NCBI GenBank assembly: GCA_040386155.1
Contig: JAZKFZ010000003.1
Location: forward strand, 310,001-374,000
Source of the DNA: M0103 sp040386155
GTDB lineage: Bacteria > Bacteroidota > Bacteroidia > Flavobacteriales_D > Crocinitomicaceae
Length of the DNA stretch: 64,000 bases
Direction of reading: 5' to 3'
A model generated the notes under the pieces. The model saw only the letters and a list, made by a program, of their open reading frames with translations. It was not told where the DNA came from and ran no database searches. Shown one piece after another: positions 1-9,247 of this stretch; positions within the stretch are counted from its first letter, which is position 1; every line of letters begins with the position of its first letter. The translations under genes were made by a program, and so were the position numbers.

Positions 1-2444
1 GGATCATAGCCCAATTCAACAATGTGTTCAAAGGCTCTGTCAGTAACCACTAAATGAATCTCATTTTGGAGTAACTGTGCTTTTAAATTGTTTAAATGCA
101 ATTGGACAATTTCCTTAATGTTTTCTTTCGTCAATGGCAAAAACAGTATCGTTTCGTCAATTCTATTTAAAAATTCTGGTCGGATGGTTTGCTTCAATAA
201 TTCAATGATTTCGTCGCGAACTCCTTCGCTAATTGCTTCATATTGATTTGGTTTTACTTTGTCAAAACGCTCATGAATAATGTGCGATCCTAAATTGGAG
301 GTCATAATAATGATGGTATTTTTAAAATTCACAACTCTTCCTTTATTATCGGTGAGTCGACCATCATCCAACACTTGCAGTAAAATATTAAACACATCGG
401 GGTGTGCTTTTTCAATTTCATCGAGCAAAACAATCGAGTAGGGTCTGCGACGAACTGCTTCCGTCAATTGACCACCTTCATCATATCCCACATACCCCGG
501 AGGAGCACCAACTAGGCGAGAAACAGAGTGTTTTTCTTGGTATTCCGACATATCAATACGGGTCATAGCATTTTCGTCATTAAATAAATAATCCGCCAAT
601 GCTTTGGCAAGTTCAGTTTTTCCGACGCCAGTTGTGCCAAGGAAAATGAATGAGCCAATCGGACGTTTAGCATCTTGCAAGCCAGCACGAGATCTTCTAA
701 CAGCATCAGAAAGCGCTACAATTGCATCTTCTTGTCCCACCACTTTCTTCCCTAGCTCAGCTTCCATCTGCAACAATTTGGTAACTTCACTTTCAATCAT
801 TTTAGAAACTGGAATTCCGGTCCATTTGGAAACAACTTCTGCAATTTCTTCGGTATCTACTTCTTCTTTAATCATTTTTGAAGTAGCTTGAACTGTCAAC
901 AAATGTTGTTTTAATTCTTCTAGCTTTTTTTCTTCCGCACCAATTTTTCCATACCGAATTTCAGCAACTTTTCCATAATCGCCATTGCGTTCTGCTAAAT
1001 CGGCTTCAAATTTCAATTGTTCAATGGCTTCTTTTGTCTGTTGAACACCATCCACAACATCGCGTTCTGATTTCCATCTGGCTAAAAATCCATCACGTTC
1101 TTCCGACAATGTTGCCAATTCTTTTTCCAACGCACCTAGTTTCTTGGCGTCGTTTTCTCGCTTAATGGCTTCACGCTCAATCTCTAGTTGCATAATTTTG
1201 CGTTCCAATTCATCTAAAACTTCAGGTTTAGAATTAATCTCCATGCGCAATTTAGAAGCTGCTTCGTCAATTAAATCTATCGCTTTGTCGGGTAAATGAC
1301 GATCAGTGATGTACCGTTGAGAAAGCTCCACCGCAGCAATAATAGCAGCATCTTTAATCAATACTTTATGATGATTTTCGTACTTATCTTTTATACCACG
1401 AAGAATGGAAATAGCATCTTCGGTGCTGGGCTCATCTACTAATACGGTTTGAAATCGACGAACTAAGGCTTTGTCTTTTTCGAAGTATTTTTGATATTCG
1501 TTCAATGTAGTTGCTCCAACTGCTCTTAATTCGCCACGTGCTAAAGCAGGTTTCAAAATGTTAGCTGCATCCATAGCGCCATCTCCACCACCAGCTCCAA
1601 CTAAGGTGTGAATTTCATCTATGAACAATATAATTTCACCTTCAGCAGCAATAACTTCTTTTATTACTGACTTCAATCGTTCTTCAAACTCTCCTTTGTA
1701 TTTTGCACCTGCAACCAAAGCGCCCATATCTAATGAGTACACAGTTTTTGATTTCAAGTTTTCTGGAACGTCACCTGTCACAATTCTGTGTGCTAACCCT
1801 TCCGCTATCGCTGTTTTTCCAACACCAGGTTCACCAATAAGTATCGGATTGTTTTTAGTTCTTCGCGTAAGAATTTGAAGCACTCTGCGAATTTCATCAT
1901 CTCTTCCAATCACTGGGTCGAGCTTGCCACTTTCTGCAAGAGAATTTAGATTTTTAGCAAATTTTTCAAGCGATTGATAATTGCTATCAGCACTTTGTGA
2001 TTTTATTTTTTCACCATTTCGTAGATCCATGATCGTTGATATAAGATTTTTTTGAGTAATTTTTGAATCGAGCAGTAGTTTTCCGATGGAATCAGTTGCG
2101 TTAATCATTGAATAGAATAGAAGCTCTATTGTAACAAACTCATCACCAAAATTTTTCAATGCTTTTTCTGCATCTAGCAATGTTTTATTTGCTTGAGGCG
2201 AGAGGTAGAGATTTCCACCTTCCACTTTTGGATATGAGGTTACGATGCTATCAACTAAATTGGTAAATAGTTGCACATTTACATCTAATTTTCTAAGTAA
2301 ATATGGTACTACATCATTATCGACGAGTAAAATACCCTTAAGTAGGTGTCCATTTTCAATGACTTGTTGACCATTCTGTTGCGTGATGTCTTGGGCTTTT
2401 TGAATTGCTTCCTGCGACTTAATAGTAAATTTTTGAATGTCCAT
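1..2444 (-). CDS. clpB: ATP-dependent chaperone ClpB (3' end beyond the window)
   Basis: Hexameric AAA+ disaggregase that threads aggregated proteins through its pore together with DnaK. About 814 residues are visible from the ATG at 2444; the C-terminus lies beyond the left edge. Order: Clp N domain (starts MDIQKFTIKSQEAIQKAQ), first AAA+ module with Walker A GEPGVGKT near residue 205 and Walker B ILFIDE, a long charged coiled-coil M domain at roughly 400-530, and a second module with Walker A GTTGVGKT near 602 followed by GAPPGYVGYDEGG. The M domain separates ClpB from ClpA and ClpC. It lies 202 bp downstream of the NADH dehydrogenase gene, so it probably has its own promoter; I found no CIRCE element there. 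Confidence 0.97.
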   Translation of the reverse strand, partial: MDIQKFTIKSQEAIQKAQDITQQNGQQVIENGHLLKGILLVDNDVVPYLLRKLDVNVQLFTNLVDSIVTSYPKVEGGNLYLSPQANKTLLDAEKALKNFGDEFVTIELLFYSMINATDSIGKLLLDSKITQKNLISTIMDLRNGEKIKSQSADSNYQSLEKFAKNLNSLAESGKLDPVIGRDDEIRRVLQILTRRTKNNPILIGEPGVGKTAIAEGLAHRIVTGDVPENLKSKTVYSLDMGALVAGAKYKGEFEERLKSVIKEVIAAEGEIILFIDEIHTLVGAGGGDGAMDAANILKPALARGELRAVGATTLNEYQKYFEKDKALVRRFQTVLVDEPSTEDAISILRGIKDKYENHHKVLIKDAAIIAAVELSQRYITDRHLPDKAIDLIDEAASKLRMEINSKPEVLDELERKIMQLEIEREAIKRENDAKKLGALEKELATLSEERDGFLARWKSERDVVDGVQQTKEAIEQLKFEADLAERNGDYGKVAEIRYGKIGAEEKKLEELKQHLLTVQATSKMIKEEVDTEEIAEVVSKWTGIPVSKMIESEVTKLLQMEAELGKKVVGQEDAIVALSDAVRRSRAGLQDAKRPIGSFIFLGTTGVGKTELAKALADYLFNDENAMTRIDMSEYQEKHSVSRLVGAPPGYVGYDEGGQLTEAVRRRPYSIVLLDEIEKAHPDVFNILLQVLDDGRLTDNKGRVVNFKNTIIIMTSNLGSHIIHERFDKVKPNQYEAISEGVRDEIIELLKQTIRPEFLNRIDETILFLPLTKENIKEIVQLHLNNLKAQLLQNEIHLVVTDRAFEHIVELGYD

Positions 2445-2646
2445 TTTCGTAATTTTCTCTCTGTTAGTCAAATCACTATCCAAAGCATTAACGACCAGAA
2501 ATTCGGAAAAAATGACAGTTTTATAGCGATTTTAGAGAAGAACTAACTGACGAAATGTCTGGTTTTAATATTTGTTTTCGGATTTTCTATTGAGGACATT
2601 GAGAGTCGGAAGTATGATGTGCATCAAAATGGATGATGCGGTTACT

Positions 2647-3921
2647 TCAATTCTTTTCACTTTTTTTTGCTGGACGAATTATCATTCTTAGCGCTTGATC
2701 TTTTGTAAAATAGGCAATTACCCAATTAACGAAAGTAAGTACTCTGTTTCTGTAATGTACAAGCGACATTAAGTGTATGAATACCCAAATAAACCATGCA
2801 AAAAATCCTTTAAAGTGAAAGCGAGGTGGAATATCAACTACAGCTTTGTTTCTTCCAATAATTGCCATCGAACCTTTGTCTTTATAGTTGAAAGGAATTA
2901 ATGGTTGATTTCTGTTCATTCGAAGAAAATTCTTTCCCAAATTTTTTCCTTGTTGCAATGCTACTTGGGCAACTTGAGGGTGTCCATTTGGAAAATTAAT
3001 GTCGCTTGATTGTACACAACTATCTCCGATTGAATAAATGTTGTTGAAATTGATTAATTGGTTGTAAGCATCTACCAAAAGACGTTTCCCAGGACCAAAA
3101 CTATCCGCTGGGATGCCATCGAAGAGTTGACCTGTAACGCCCGCCGCCCAAATCAGATTTTTTGTATGTATTTTACGACCATCATTTAAAATAACGGTGT
3201 CATCAATGAAATCTTGTACACGTGTATTGAGGATAATTTCCACACCCAATTTGCTGAGCGCATTGTAAGTGTCTTCTTGTGATTTTTTACTCATTGGACC
3301 CAATAATTCTGATCCACCATCCACGAGATAAATATGACTTACAACCTTCTTTTTGGCCAATTCTGGATAATCTTTAATAAAAATGGATTGTCGCATTTCG
3401 GCCAACATACCTGAAATTTCAACACCAGTTGGTCCGCCACCAGCTACAACAATATTCAATGCTTTTGTCAAATCGTCACGTTTGCTCAGGGTACATGCAA
3501 TTTCCATTTGACTCAAAAGGTAGTTTCGCATTTCTAATGCATCATTTACCGTTTTCATGGGAATGGCATTTTTTTGAACATTTTCCATCCCAAAGAAATT
3601 TGTTTTCGTTCCAGTGGCAAAAACAAGTATGTCGTAATCTAATTCTCCTGTCGATAAAATAATTTTGTTGCTGTCTGGTACTACTTTCTCTACCTCACCA
3701 ATTTTGAACCTTGCATTTTTAAAGCGACGCAACATTTTTCGATAGGGGTAACTTATGTTTGAAGGCTCAAGAAATCCAGTAGCAACTTGATACAGTAAAG
3801 GCGGAAAAAATACATAATTGTTTCTGTCTACAATTGTGATTTGATAATGTGGATTGTTGCGAAGTTGTTTTGCAAGATTTAGTCCTGCGAAACCTCCACC
3901 AATGATGATAATTTTTTTCAT
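2647..3921 (-). CDS. Type II NADH dehydrogenase (NAD(P)/FAD-dependent oxidoreductase)
   Basis: A 424-residue flavoprotein of the NDH-2 family, which transfers electrons from NADH to membrane quinone without pumping protons. The N-terminal FAD dinucleotide-binding motif is GGGFAG, preceded by the strand KKIIII. A second Rossmann motif, VVAGGGPTGVE near residue 160, would bind NADH. The AQVALQQGKNLGKN stretch matches the quinone-site signature of the family. The C-terminal third holds hydrophobic and amphipathic segments (FFAWFIWVFIHLMSLVHY) suited to membrane attachment. Length is normal. The gene is divergent from the wall hydrolase at 4102. Function is confident; the precise quinone is not shown by the sequence. 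Confidence 0.92.
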   Translation of the reverse strand: MKKIIIIGGGFAGLNLAKQLRNNPHYQITIVDRNNYVFFPPLLYQVATGFLEPSNISYPYRKMLRRFKNARFKIGEVEKVVPDSNKIILSTGELDYDILVFATGTKTNFFGMENVQKNAIPMKTVNDALEMRNYLLSQMEIACTLSKRDDLTKALNIVVAGGGPTGVEISGMLAEMRQSIFIKDYPELAKKKVVSHIYLVDGGSELLGPMSKKSQEDTYNALSKLGVEIILNTRVQDFIDDTVILNDGRKIHTKNLIWAAGVTGQLFDGIPADSFGPGKRLLVDAYNQLINFNNIYSIGDSCVQSSDINFPNGHPQVAQVALQQGKNLGKNFLRMNRNQPLIPFNYKDKGSMAIIGRNKAVVDIPPRFHFKGFFAWFIWVFIHLMSLVHYRNRVLTFVNWVIAYFTKDQALRMIIRPAKKSEKN

Positions 3922-4101
3922 CTAAACTGAATTTTCTTCCCTAAAAGTACGCACTAATCCTGATTGATTGCTATTCTTAACGATTATTAGGAATAGAATT
4001 TAATTATCGAAAAAAGTAAGTGAAATCTACCTCCAAACTTTTCAACAATTTGTGTAACCATTGTTAATAACTCTCGTAACAAGGTGAACAACACAACAAA
4101 A

Positions 4102-5016
4102 ATGAAAAAAGTAATTGGTTTATTTTTCCTTTCGATTACCTTGCAAGCTCATGCAGGAGGAGAAAAGCAGCTCTCTAAAAAAGAGTATGTTGAACAATGG
4201 AGATCGACGGCTGTTCAGCAAATGATTCAATTCAAAATTCCAGCAAGTATTACCATGGCTCAGGCAATTTTAGAGTCAGGGAATGGCAATTCTAATCTTG
4301 CTCAAAAAGGCAACAATCACTTTGGGATTAAATGTCACGATTGGGAGGGAGAGAAAATGTACATGGATGACGATGCAGCGAATGAATGTTTCAGAGTGTA
4401 TAATTCGGCAGAGGAATCGTTTGTAGATCATAGTTTATTTTTGACTGAGAAAAAGAGATATTCCAAATTGTTTGAATTGGAACAATCTGATTACAAAGCG
4501 TGGGCAAAAGGATTGAAAGAAGCAGGATACGCTACAAATCCAAAATATCCAGAGTTATTAATTGGATTAATCGAAGAGTTGAAATTAGCAGAACTCGATC
4601 AATTGGGAATTCAAAATAATGAAATTCAACCCTCAATTGCTTCAAGCGGTAAAATTGCAGAAGTAAATGTGAAGCACAGTGTGTATGTGCATGAAAACAA
4701 AAAAGTAAAATACATTGTCGCGAAAAAAGGTGATACTTTTTATCGAATTGCCAATGAATTTGGTTTAACGCTTTCTCAATTGCATAAATACAACGATTTT
4801 GATGCTACCAAAGATGTTTTGGTTGATGGTGATTTGGTGTACATCCACCCGAAAAAAGCGAAATCGAAAAATAAAAGTATCACCTTGACAAAAAATATGT
4901 CGGTGAATGAAATTGCTCAGAAAGAAGCGGTGAAAAGTAAAAAAATAAAAAAGTTTAATGATATTGATTCCCCAGCAACTACATTGAAGAAAGGGGAGAA
5001 GGTTATCCTAAGATAA
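4102..5016 (+). CDS. Glucosaminidase/LysM peptidoglycan hydrolase
   Basis: A secreted cell-wall hydrolase of about 304 residues. I start at the ATG at 4102, because the upstream in-frame GTG at 4084 would add six polar residues before an otherwise good signal peptide (MKKVIGLFFLSITLQAHA). The first domain is a GH73-type glucosaminidase: AILESGNGNS carries the likely catalytic Glu, followed by NHFGIKCHDWEG and a YNSAEESFVDHSLFL segment typical of the family. One LysM module follows (KYIVAKKGDTFYRIANEFGL...), and the tail is lysine-rich and may hold a second, weaker repeat. The substrate would be the peptidoglycan glycan strand. It is monocistronic with a hairpin just downstream. Confidence 0.9.
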   Translation: MKKVIGLFFLSITLQAHAGGEKQLSKKEYVEQWRSTAVQQMIQFKIPASITMAQAILESGNGNSNLAQKGNNHFGIKCHDWEGEKMYMDDDAANECFRVYNSAEESFVDHSLFLTEKKRYSKLFELEQSDYKAWAKGLKEAGYATNPKYPELLIGLIEELKLAELDQLGIQNNEIQPSIASSGKIAEVNVKHSVYVHENKKVKYIVAKKGDTFYRIANEFGLTLSQLHKYNDFDATKDVLVDGDLVYIHPKKAKSKNKSITLTKNMSVNEIAQKEAVKSKKIKKFNDIDSPATTLKKGEKVILR

Positions 5017-5018
5017 TA

Positions 5019-5044
5019 GGCAAGTCCTACTTGGGGTTTTTTAG
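5019..5044 (+). terminator. Probable intrinsic terminator after the glucosaminidase gene
   Basis: The inverted repeat CAAGT-CCT-ACTTG is followed by GGG and a run of six T residues, starting two bases after the stop codon. The stem is only 5 bp, so strength is uncertain. Confidence 0.5.
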
Positions 5045-5161
5045 TTTGTTGTTGTTTGTTAGAATGCCTGTTGGAGTATCCAATGGGCATTCTTGATTTG
5101 TAAATTCATTGCATAAATTGCTAAGTAAGGAAATTTGATTGTATTTTCGTACAAATAGAAT

Positions 5162-6703
5162 ATGAAGCCATCTACAGAACTTTTTAAATTGATATCAACA
5201 TTGACTAAGTCTGAAAAGAGATTTTTCAAGCTAAATTCATCGTTGCAATCAGGAGACAAGAACTATCTAAAAATTTTTGATTTCATCGAAAGTAGAAATC
5301 ACTATGATGAGGATGCGCTAAAAGCGGAGTTCAAAAACGAAACCTTCATCAAGCATTTGTCATCAGAAAAAAATCACCTTTACCATTTGATTTTGAAGTC
5401 ACTGCGCTCTTTTTATAGCGAAGATTCTGTTAGCAGTTTGCATAAGCAAGAATTGAAAAACATTGAAATACTTTACGATAAGGCTTTGTATAGCGAATGT
5501 TTGAAATTTGTGCAGCGAGGAAAGGCGTTGGTGGAGGTAAATGAAAAGTTTTATTATTGGTATGAGTTAATTTCTTGGGAAAAACGCTTGCTTGAAGAGC
5601 TACTTAATGCTAAAGAATACGAACGAAAATTCAATGAGGTTTTAGAAGAAGAAAAATTAGTAGTTGAGAAATTAAGGAATTTGGCTGAATACCAAGTATT
5701 GTATTCACGAATCGGATTGCTGTCTAAAAATGGAGGCTTTCACCGAAATGATATAGATGCAATCTTGGTACAGGAAATTGAAGACCATCATTTAATTAAA
5801 GGTAAAAAGACGGCGCTTTCAGTTCGAGCAGCATCCATTTGTTATTATATCAAGGGACTTTGTTCAGCTTTCAACAGAAATTACGTCGATGCCTTTATAT
5901 TTTTCACTAAAACAAAAGAAATTTTAGATAATAATCCGAAAATAAAAGCAGATACGGGGCAACATTATCTCATGACGCTTTCTAATTTATTGAAATGCTG
6001 CATCGACGCACATGATTTTGATAATGCTGAGAAAATTGTTGTCGATATTCGAACAATGGAGGGAAAAAAGGGCTTCAACTCTATTGATAGCACCATTCGT
6101 ATTTTTGCTACTTCATATAATTTGGAGCTTTGGCTCTTCAATGTGAAAGGTGATTTTCAGAAAGCAGTTGAATTAGTGCCATTCATTGAGTCTTCGTGGG
6201 ATGAATACGAAGAAAAGATAGCCAAAGATCAGGTGGCATTATTTACCTTTAATAAAGCAGTTACTTTCTTTGGTTTTGGTGATTTTAAGCGTGCATTGTT
6301 TTACACCAATCGAATTTTGAATAACAGCGAAGGTGTTCGAAAGGATATTGATAGTTTTTCTCGAATTTTGAATCTTATCATTCACTATGAGTTAGATAAT
6401 CTCGACTTTTTATCTTATAATCTAAAGTCGACAAGTCGCTATTTTAGTAAAAACAGCTACCAACAAGAAATTGAAAATTTAAGCTTAAATTATTTAAGAA
6501 AACTCTCAAAAGCAGACTCTCAAATTGATAAGCTGCGTATTTTTCAAGACATGAAAAGCGAGTTAGACGAAGTGCTAAAAAATCCATTTGAGCAATCCAT
6601 TCTTGAATATTTCAACATTGCTGCTTGGGTGGAAAGTAAGTTGCAGCGTTTTTCTCTTGGAGATGCAATCAAATATAAATTAGAAGAAAACTCCAAGGCT
6701 TAG
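5162..6703 (+). CDS. Hypothetical helical-repeat protein
   Basis: 513 residues with no signal peptide or membrane segment, so presumably cytoplasmic. I do not recognise a named family. Composition is rich in Lys, Glu, Leu and Asn, with regularly spaced aromatic residues and helix-like stretches (for example ALYSECLKFVQRGKALVEVNEKFYYWYELI) that resemble degenerate TPR-type repeats. The opening MKPSTELFKLISTLTKSEKRFFK suggests an N-terminal helix. A -7-like element TATTTTCG lies 12 bp before the start. The 3' end overlaps the convergent outer-membrane protein gene by 24 bp. Confidence 0.8.
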   Translation: MKPSTELFKLISTLTKSEKRFFKLNSSLQSGDKNYLKIFDFIESRNHYDEDALKAEFKNETFIKHLSSEKNHLYHLILKSLRSFYSEDSVSSLHKQELKNIEILYDKALYSECLKFVQRGKALVEVNEKFYYWYELISWEKRLLEELLNAKEYERKFNEVLEEEKLVVEKLRNLAEYQVLYSRIGLLSKNGGFHRNDIDAILVQEIEDHHLIKGKKTALSVRAASICYYIKGLCSAFNRNYVDAFIFFTKTKEILDNNPKIKADTGQHYLMTLSNLLKCCIDAHDFDNAEKIVVDIRTMEGKKGFNSIDSTIRIFATSYNLELWLFNVKGDFQKAVELVPFIESSWDEYEEKIAKDQVALFTFNKAVTFFGFGDFKRALFYTNRILNNSEGVRKDIDSFSRILNLIIHYELDNLDFLSYNLKSTSRYFSKNSYQQEIENLSLNYLRKLSKADSQIDKLRIFQDMKSELDEVLKNPFEQSILEYFNIAAWVESKLQRFSLGDAIKYKLEENSKA

Positions 6704-8146
6704 CACGCCCAATGTGGAATTTTGAGTGATCACTGTTTCACTCCCACTAAAAGCGTAATAATTTTTTGAAGCCATTCTATGTTTGATAGCTAGGTCACAT
6801 TGAAAACTTTGTGTTTTTACACCAATTCCTCCTGAAAAAACATAATCAGCACTGTTTTCTACTTGCATTGTCTTGTTAAATGCTTTGCCTATGTATTGAA
6901 ATCCAGCGCGTAAATAGAGCGAAGACATCAAAATGTATTCACCACCAATTCTCAAGTTGACTGCCGGAACAAATTGCTGCTTTGCTTGTTCATTTTCTAT
7001 AGCATAATCATAAGGTACAAATTCTTGATCTTTGGTAGATTTGAATTTACTCATTCGATAATCCAAGAATTCTGCATCGATGTTGATACATCCTCTTGTG
7101 CCAAAGACATAGGCCATTGAGCCAACAAATCGCCATGGATTTCTGATTTTGTACTTGTAGGTTCCGGTTGGAATTAAGGTTTCAGCAATCGTTTTTACAC
7201 TATCATCAAACGTTGCACTCATGTTGGCTGCCCAATTGTCGGTCAATTCTGAATAGGTAGGTGAGTGAATCGCTAAGCCAACTCGAAAAGCTTCAGAAAA
7301 TAGATAAATAGCGCCTATTTTAATATTAGCCCCCCAACCTTTTGTTGAAAGTTCATTTGTGTACGTAAAAGAACGAAGGGGAGTGCCAGATGTGTCGGTA
7401 AGAGTTTCTGTATGTGTAAAATCTTCCTGATAGTTCTGGTAGCGAAAACCAATATTTGTTCCGAAGTACAACTTGTTTAAATAGTTTAACGAATAGGAAG
7501 CAAAAAATTCTGTTTGCCCACCTTTACTTGCAATTGTGCGGTCATGAATTACATCACGATCATTCAATAATGAATAGTAGGTATTAGTTGATGGATCGAA
7601 ATTAATCGCATAGCTTTCGTAAGCTAAAAATGTGCTAAAAGGGAAATAAGAATTCAATTCATTAGGATAGAAGCCGTTTGCTTGACTTGTCATTACGTCC
7701 AAAATGGAAGCGTATTGACTTCCAGTATAGTGGATTTTACTGGCGTAATTTTCTACTCGATTTACACCAAAGCCCAACTGTCGATATAAAACTCCCTTTC
7801 CGTTTGCAGTGCGATCTTCGGTCAAAACGATGGCAAAATTGGAAATTCCTCCCAGTCCTTGTGTCGCCTTAACAGTAGATTCGTTAAAAGTTGATTTCGC
7901 CGTGCTTGCACCACCAAAAATACTCAAGCCCATTTGACTGGTAGAAAATCTACCATATCCAGCTGGGTTGACAAGGGAAGAGCTAACATCAGCACCTAGA
8001 GCGCCAAATGAACCTCCCATTGCTTCGTAGCGTGCAGAACCTAAAAAAGTGGAACGTGAGTATCGAAATAAATCAGTTTCATTTTGTCCGAATGACGAAA
8101 ATGAGCCTAGAAAAAGAAATGTTAAAGTAAGAAGATGGTATTTCAT
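6680..8146 (-). CDS. OmpP1/FadL-like outer-membrane protein
   Basis: 488 residues with a signal peptide (MKYHLLTLTFLFLGSFSSFGQ) and alternating hydrophobic beta-strand pattern through to a C-terminal aromatic end (LGVLSLGVFF), as in outer-membrane barrels. The N-terminus after cleavage, LFRYSRSTFLGSARYEAMGGSFGALGADVSS, with NPAGYGRFS shortly after, is the typical opening of the Bacteroidota OmpP1/FadL/TodX group, which imports hydrophobic compounds. Related proteins such as PorV serve T9SS, but nothing here shows that role. It begins two bases after the upstream lipoprotein gene on the same strand, so the two are almost certainly co-transcribed. It overlaps the convergent gene by 24 bp. Confidence 0.82.
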   Translation of the reverse strand: MKYHLLTLTFLFLGSFSSFGQNETDLFRYSRSTFLGSARYEAMGGSFGALGADVSSSLVNPAGYGRFSTSQMGLSIFGGASTAKSTFNESTVKATQGLGGISNFAIVLTEDRTANGKGVLYRQLGFGVNRVENYASKIHYTGSQYASILDVMTSQANGFYPNELNSYFPFSTFLAYESYAINFDPSTNTYYSLLNDRDVIHDRTIASKGGQTEFFASYSLNYLNKLYFGTNIGFRYQNYQEDFTHTETLTDTSGTPLRSFTYTNELSTKGWGANIKIGAIYLFSEAFRVGLAIHSPTYSELTDNWAANMSATFDDSVKTIAETLIPTGTYKYKIRNPWRFVGSMAYVFGTRGCINIDAEFLDYRMSKFKSTKDQEFVPYDYAIENEQAKQQFVPAVNLRIGGEYILMSSLYLRAGFQYIGKAFNKTMQVENSADYVFSGGIGVKTQSFQCDLAIKHRMASKNYYAFSGSETVITQNSTLGVLSLGVFF

Positions 8147-8148
8147 TG

Positions 8149-9135
8149 CTATGGCCTTCTTCCTCCTGAACCACTAGTAGAACCGCCACTTGAACCAGTT
8201 GATCTACCACCAGAACTACCTGAAGAACTACCGACAGATGATTCTGAAGATCGAGAATTATTTATCTCAGAGCCACTTGAACTTGATGTGTTTACGCGAC
8301 CTCCAGAATTAGAAATTCCAGAACCGCTTGAATTAGTGGAACGACCTCCAACTGAACCGTTAACAGTTGTCACAGTTCTATTTTGTGTGGGTTCAAGACT
8401 TGAGTCACTTCGATTTCCTACTGTGTTGCTTGTTGAGCTTCTTTGCGGTGAAACAGCTGGTTTTTCAGCTGTTGATCTACCCAAATAATCACTTGAAGTT
8501 ACTCGATTTGGAGTTGATACGGTTGTTGGTGTATTCACCGTTGTTGATTTTACTTTGCTATCGCCTTGTAAACGATTTGAATTGCCAAAACCACCCGTGA
8601 TAGTGCCTCTTGGACCATTGTGTTGGTTGTGTGCTATAGTGCCAGATCCCCCATTATTGTTTGATCCCCATTGATTGCTACTACCGTAATAACCATTTTG
8701 ATTATAGCCAAATCCATTGTATGGTGAATAGAAGCCGTAGTACGAATTGTAATTGCTGTAATAAGGATCATAAAAGCCATAGTAACTATCCCAGTAATCA
8801 TATGAAAAACCAAATTGATTAGAATAGAAAATCACATTGTTGGGTCGGTAGTTATTCCATCTTGAAAAGCCAAACATGGAAGAAAAGAAAGGGGAGTTGT
8901 TAAAACTATTATTGATAATATAGTAGTCGTTATTGTAGGTCGAACTTACGCCGTTACTTCTATTTGTTTTGAAATTAGTAAATGAAGTTTCATCCGTCAA
9001 CGATTCTCCCACCGGAATTTCATTTGGTTTAACAACATACACATCATCATCTACCATGAATTTCGAAGAGTAACATGACGTCAATGTAAAGAGCGATAGT
9101 CCGAACAATGAAAACAAATAACTGTAATTTTTCAT
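8149..9135 (-). CDS. Ser/Gly/Asn-rich lipoprotein
   Basis: 328 residues with a lipoprotein signal peptide ending in the lipobox LTSC (Cys21). A short conserved-looking part (MVDDDVYVVKPNEIPVGESL) is followed by a long Tyr/Asn/Phe/Gly-rich section and then a C-terminal third made almost only of Ser, Gly, Arg, Thr and Asn. This low complexity suggests an extended, surface-exposed or glycosylated tail. The function is unknown. It is the first gene of a two-gene unit with the OmpP1/FadL-like protein, which follows after two bases, so a role as a partner or accessory of that protein is an inference from order only. Confidence 0.8.
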   Translation of the reverse strand: MKNYSYLFSLFGLSLFTLTSCYSSKFMVDDDVYVVKPNEIPVGESLTDETSFTNFKTNRSNGVSSTYNNDYYIINNSFNNSPFFSSMFGFSRWNNYRPNNVIFYSNQFGFSYDYWDSYYGFYDPYYSNYNSYYGFYSPYNGFGYNQNGYYGSSNQWGSNNNGGSGTIAHNQHNGPRGTITGGFGNSNRLQGDSKVKSTTVNTPTTVSTPNRVTSSDYLGRSTAEKPAVSPQRSSTSNTVGNRSDSSLEPTQNRTVTTVNGSVGGRSTNSSGSGISNSGGRVNTSSSSGSEINNSRSSESSVGSSSGSSGGRSTGSSGGSTSGSGGRRP

Positions 9136-9207
9136 AACCCAAAAGTTTAAGTTCTAATAGCTAGATAGATCATGTATCAGAACAGAATAAAAGTACTTTT
9201 TATTTGT

Positions 9208-9215
9208 TAGTTTTG
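9208..9215 (+). promoter_or_regulatory. Predicted -7 promoter element of proS
   Basis: TAGTTTTG matches the Bacteroidota -7 consensus TAnnTTTG. Transcription would start near 9222, about 26 bases before the proS ATG. No -33 TTTG at the right distance is visible. Confidence 0.5.
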
Positions 9216-9247
9216 CAATACAATTAACAATTATTTATAGATTCAAA

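Noticed and set aside
2445..2646. CIRCE or other heat-shock operator upstream of clpB
   Set aside because: No TTAGCACTC dyad; only a weak CTGAC/GTCTG pairing and a -7-like element with the wrong spacing.
8135..8488. Plus-strand frame rich in Pro, Glu and Leu opposite the Ser/Gly lipoprotein
   Set aside because: It is the antisense reading of the low-complexity Ser/Gly codons; no start signal or family likeness.
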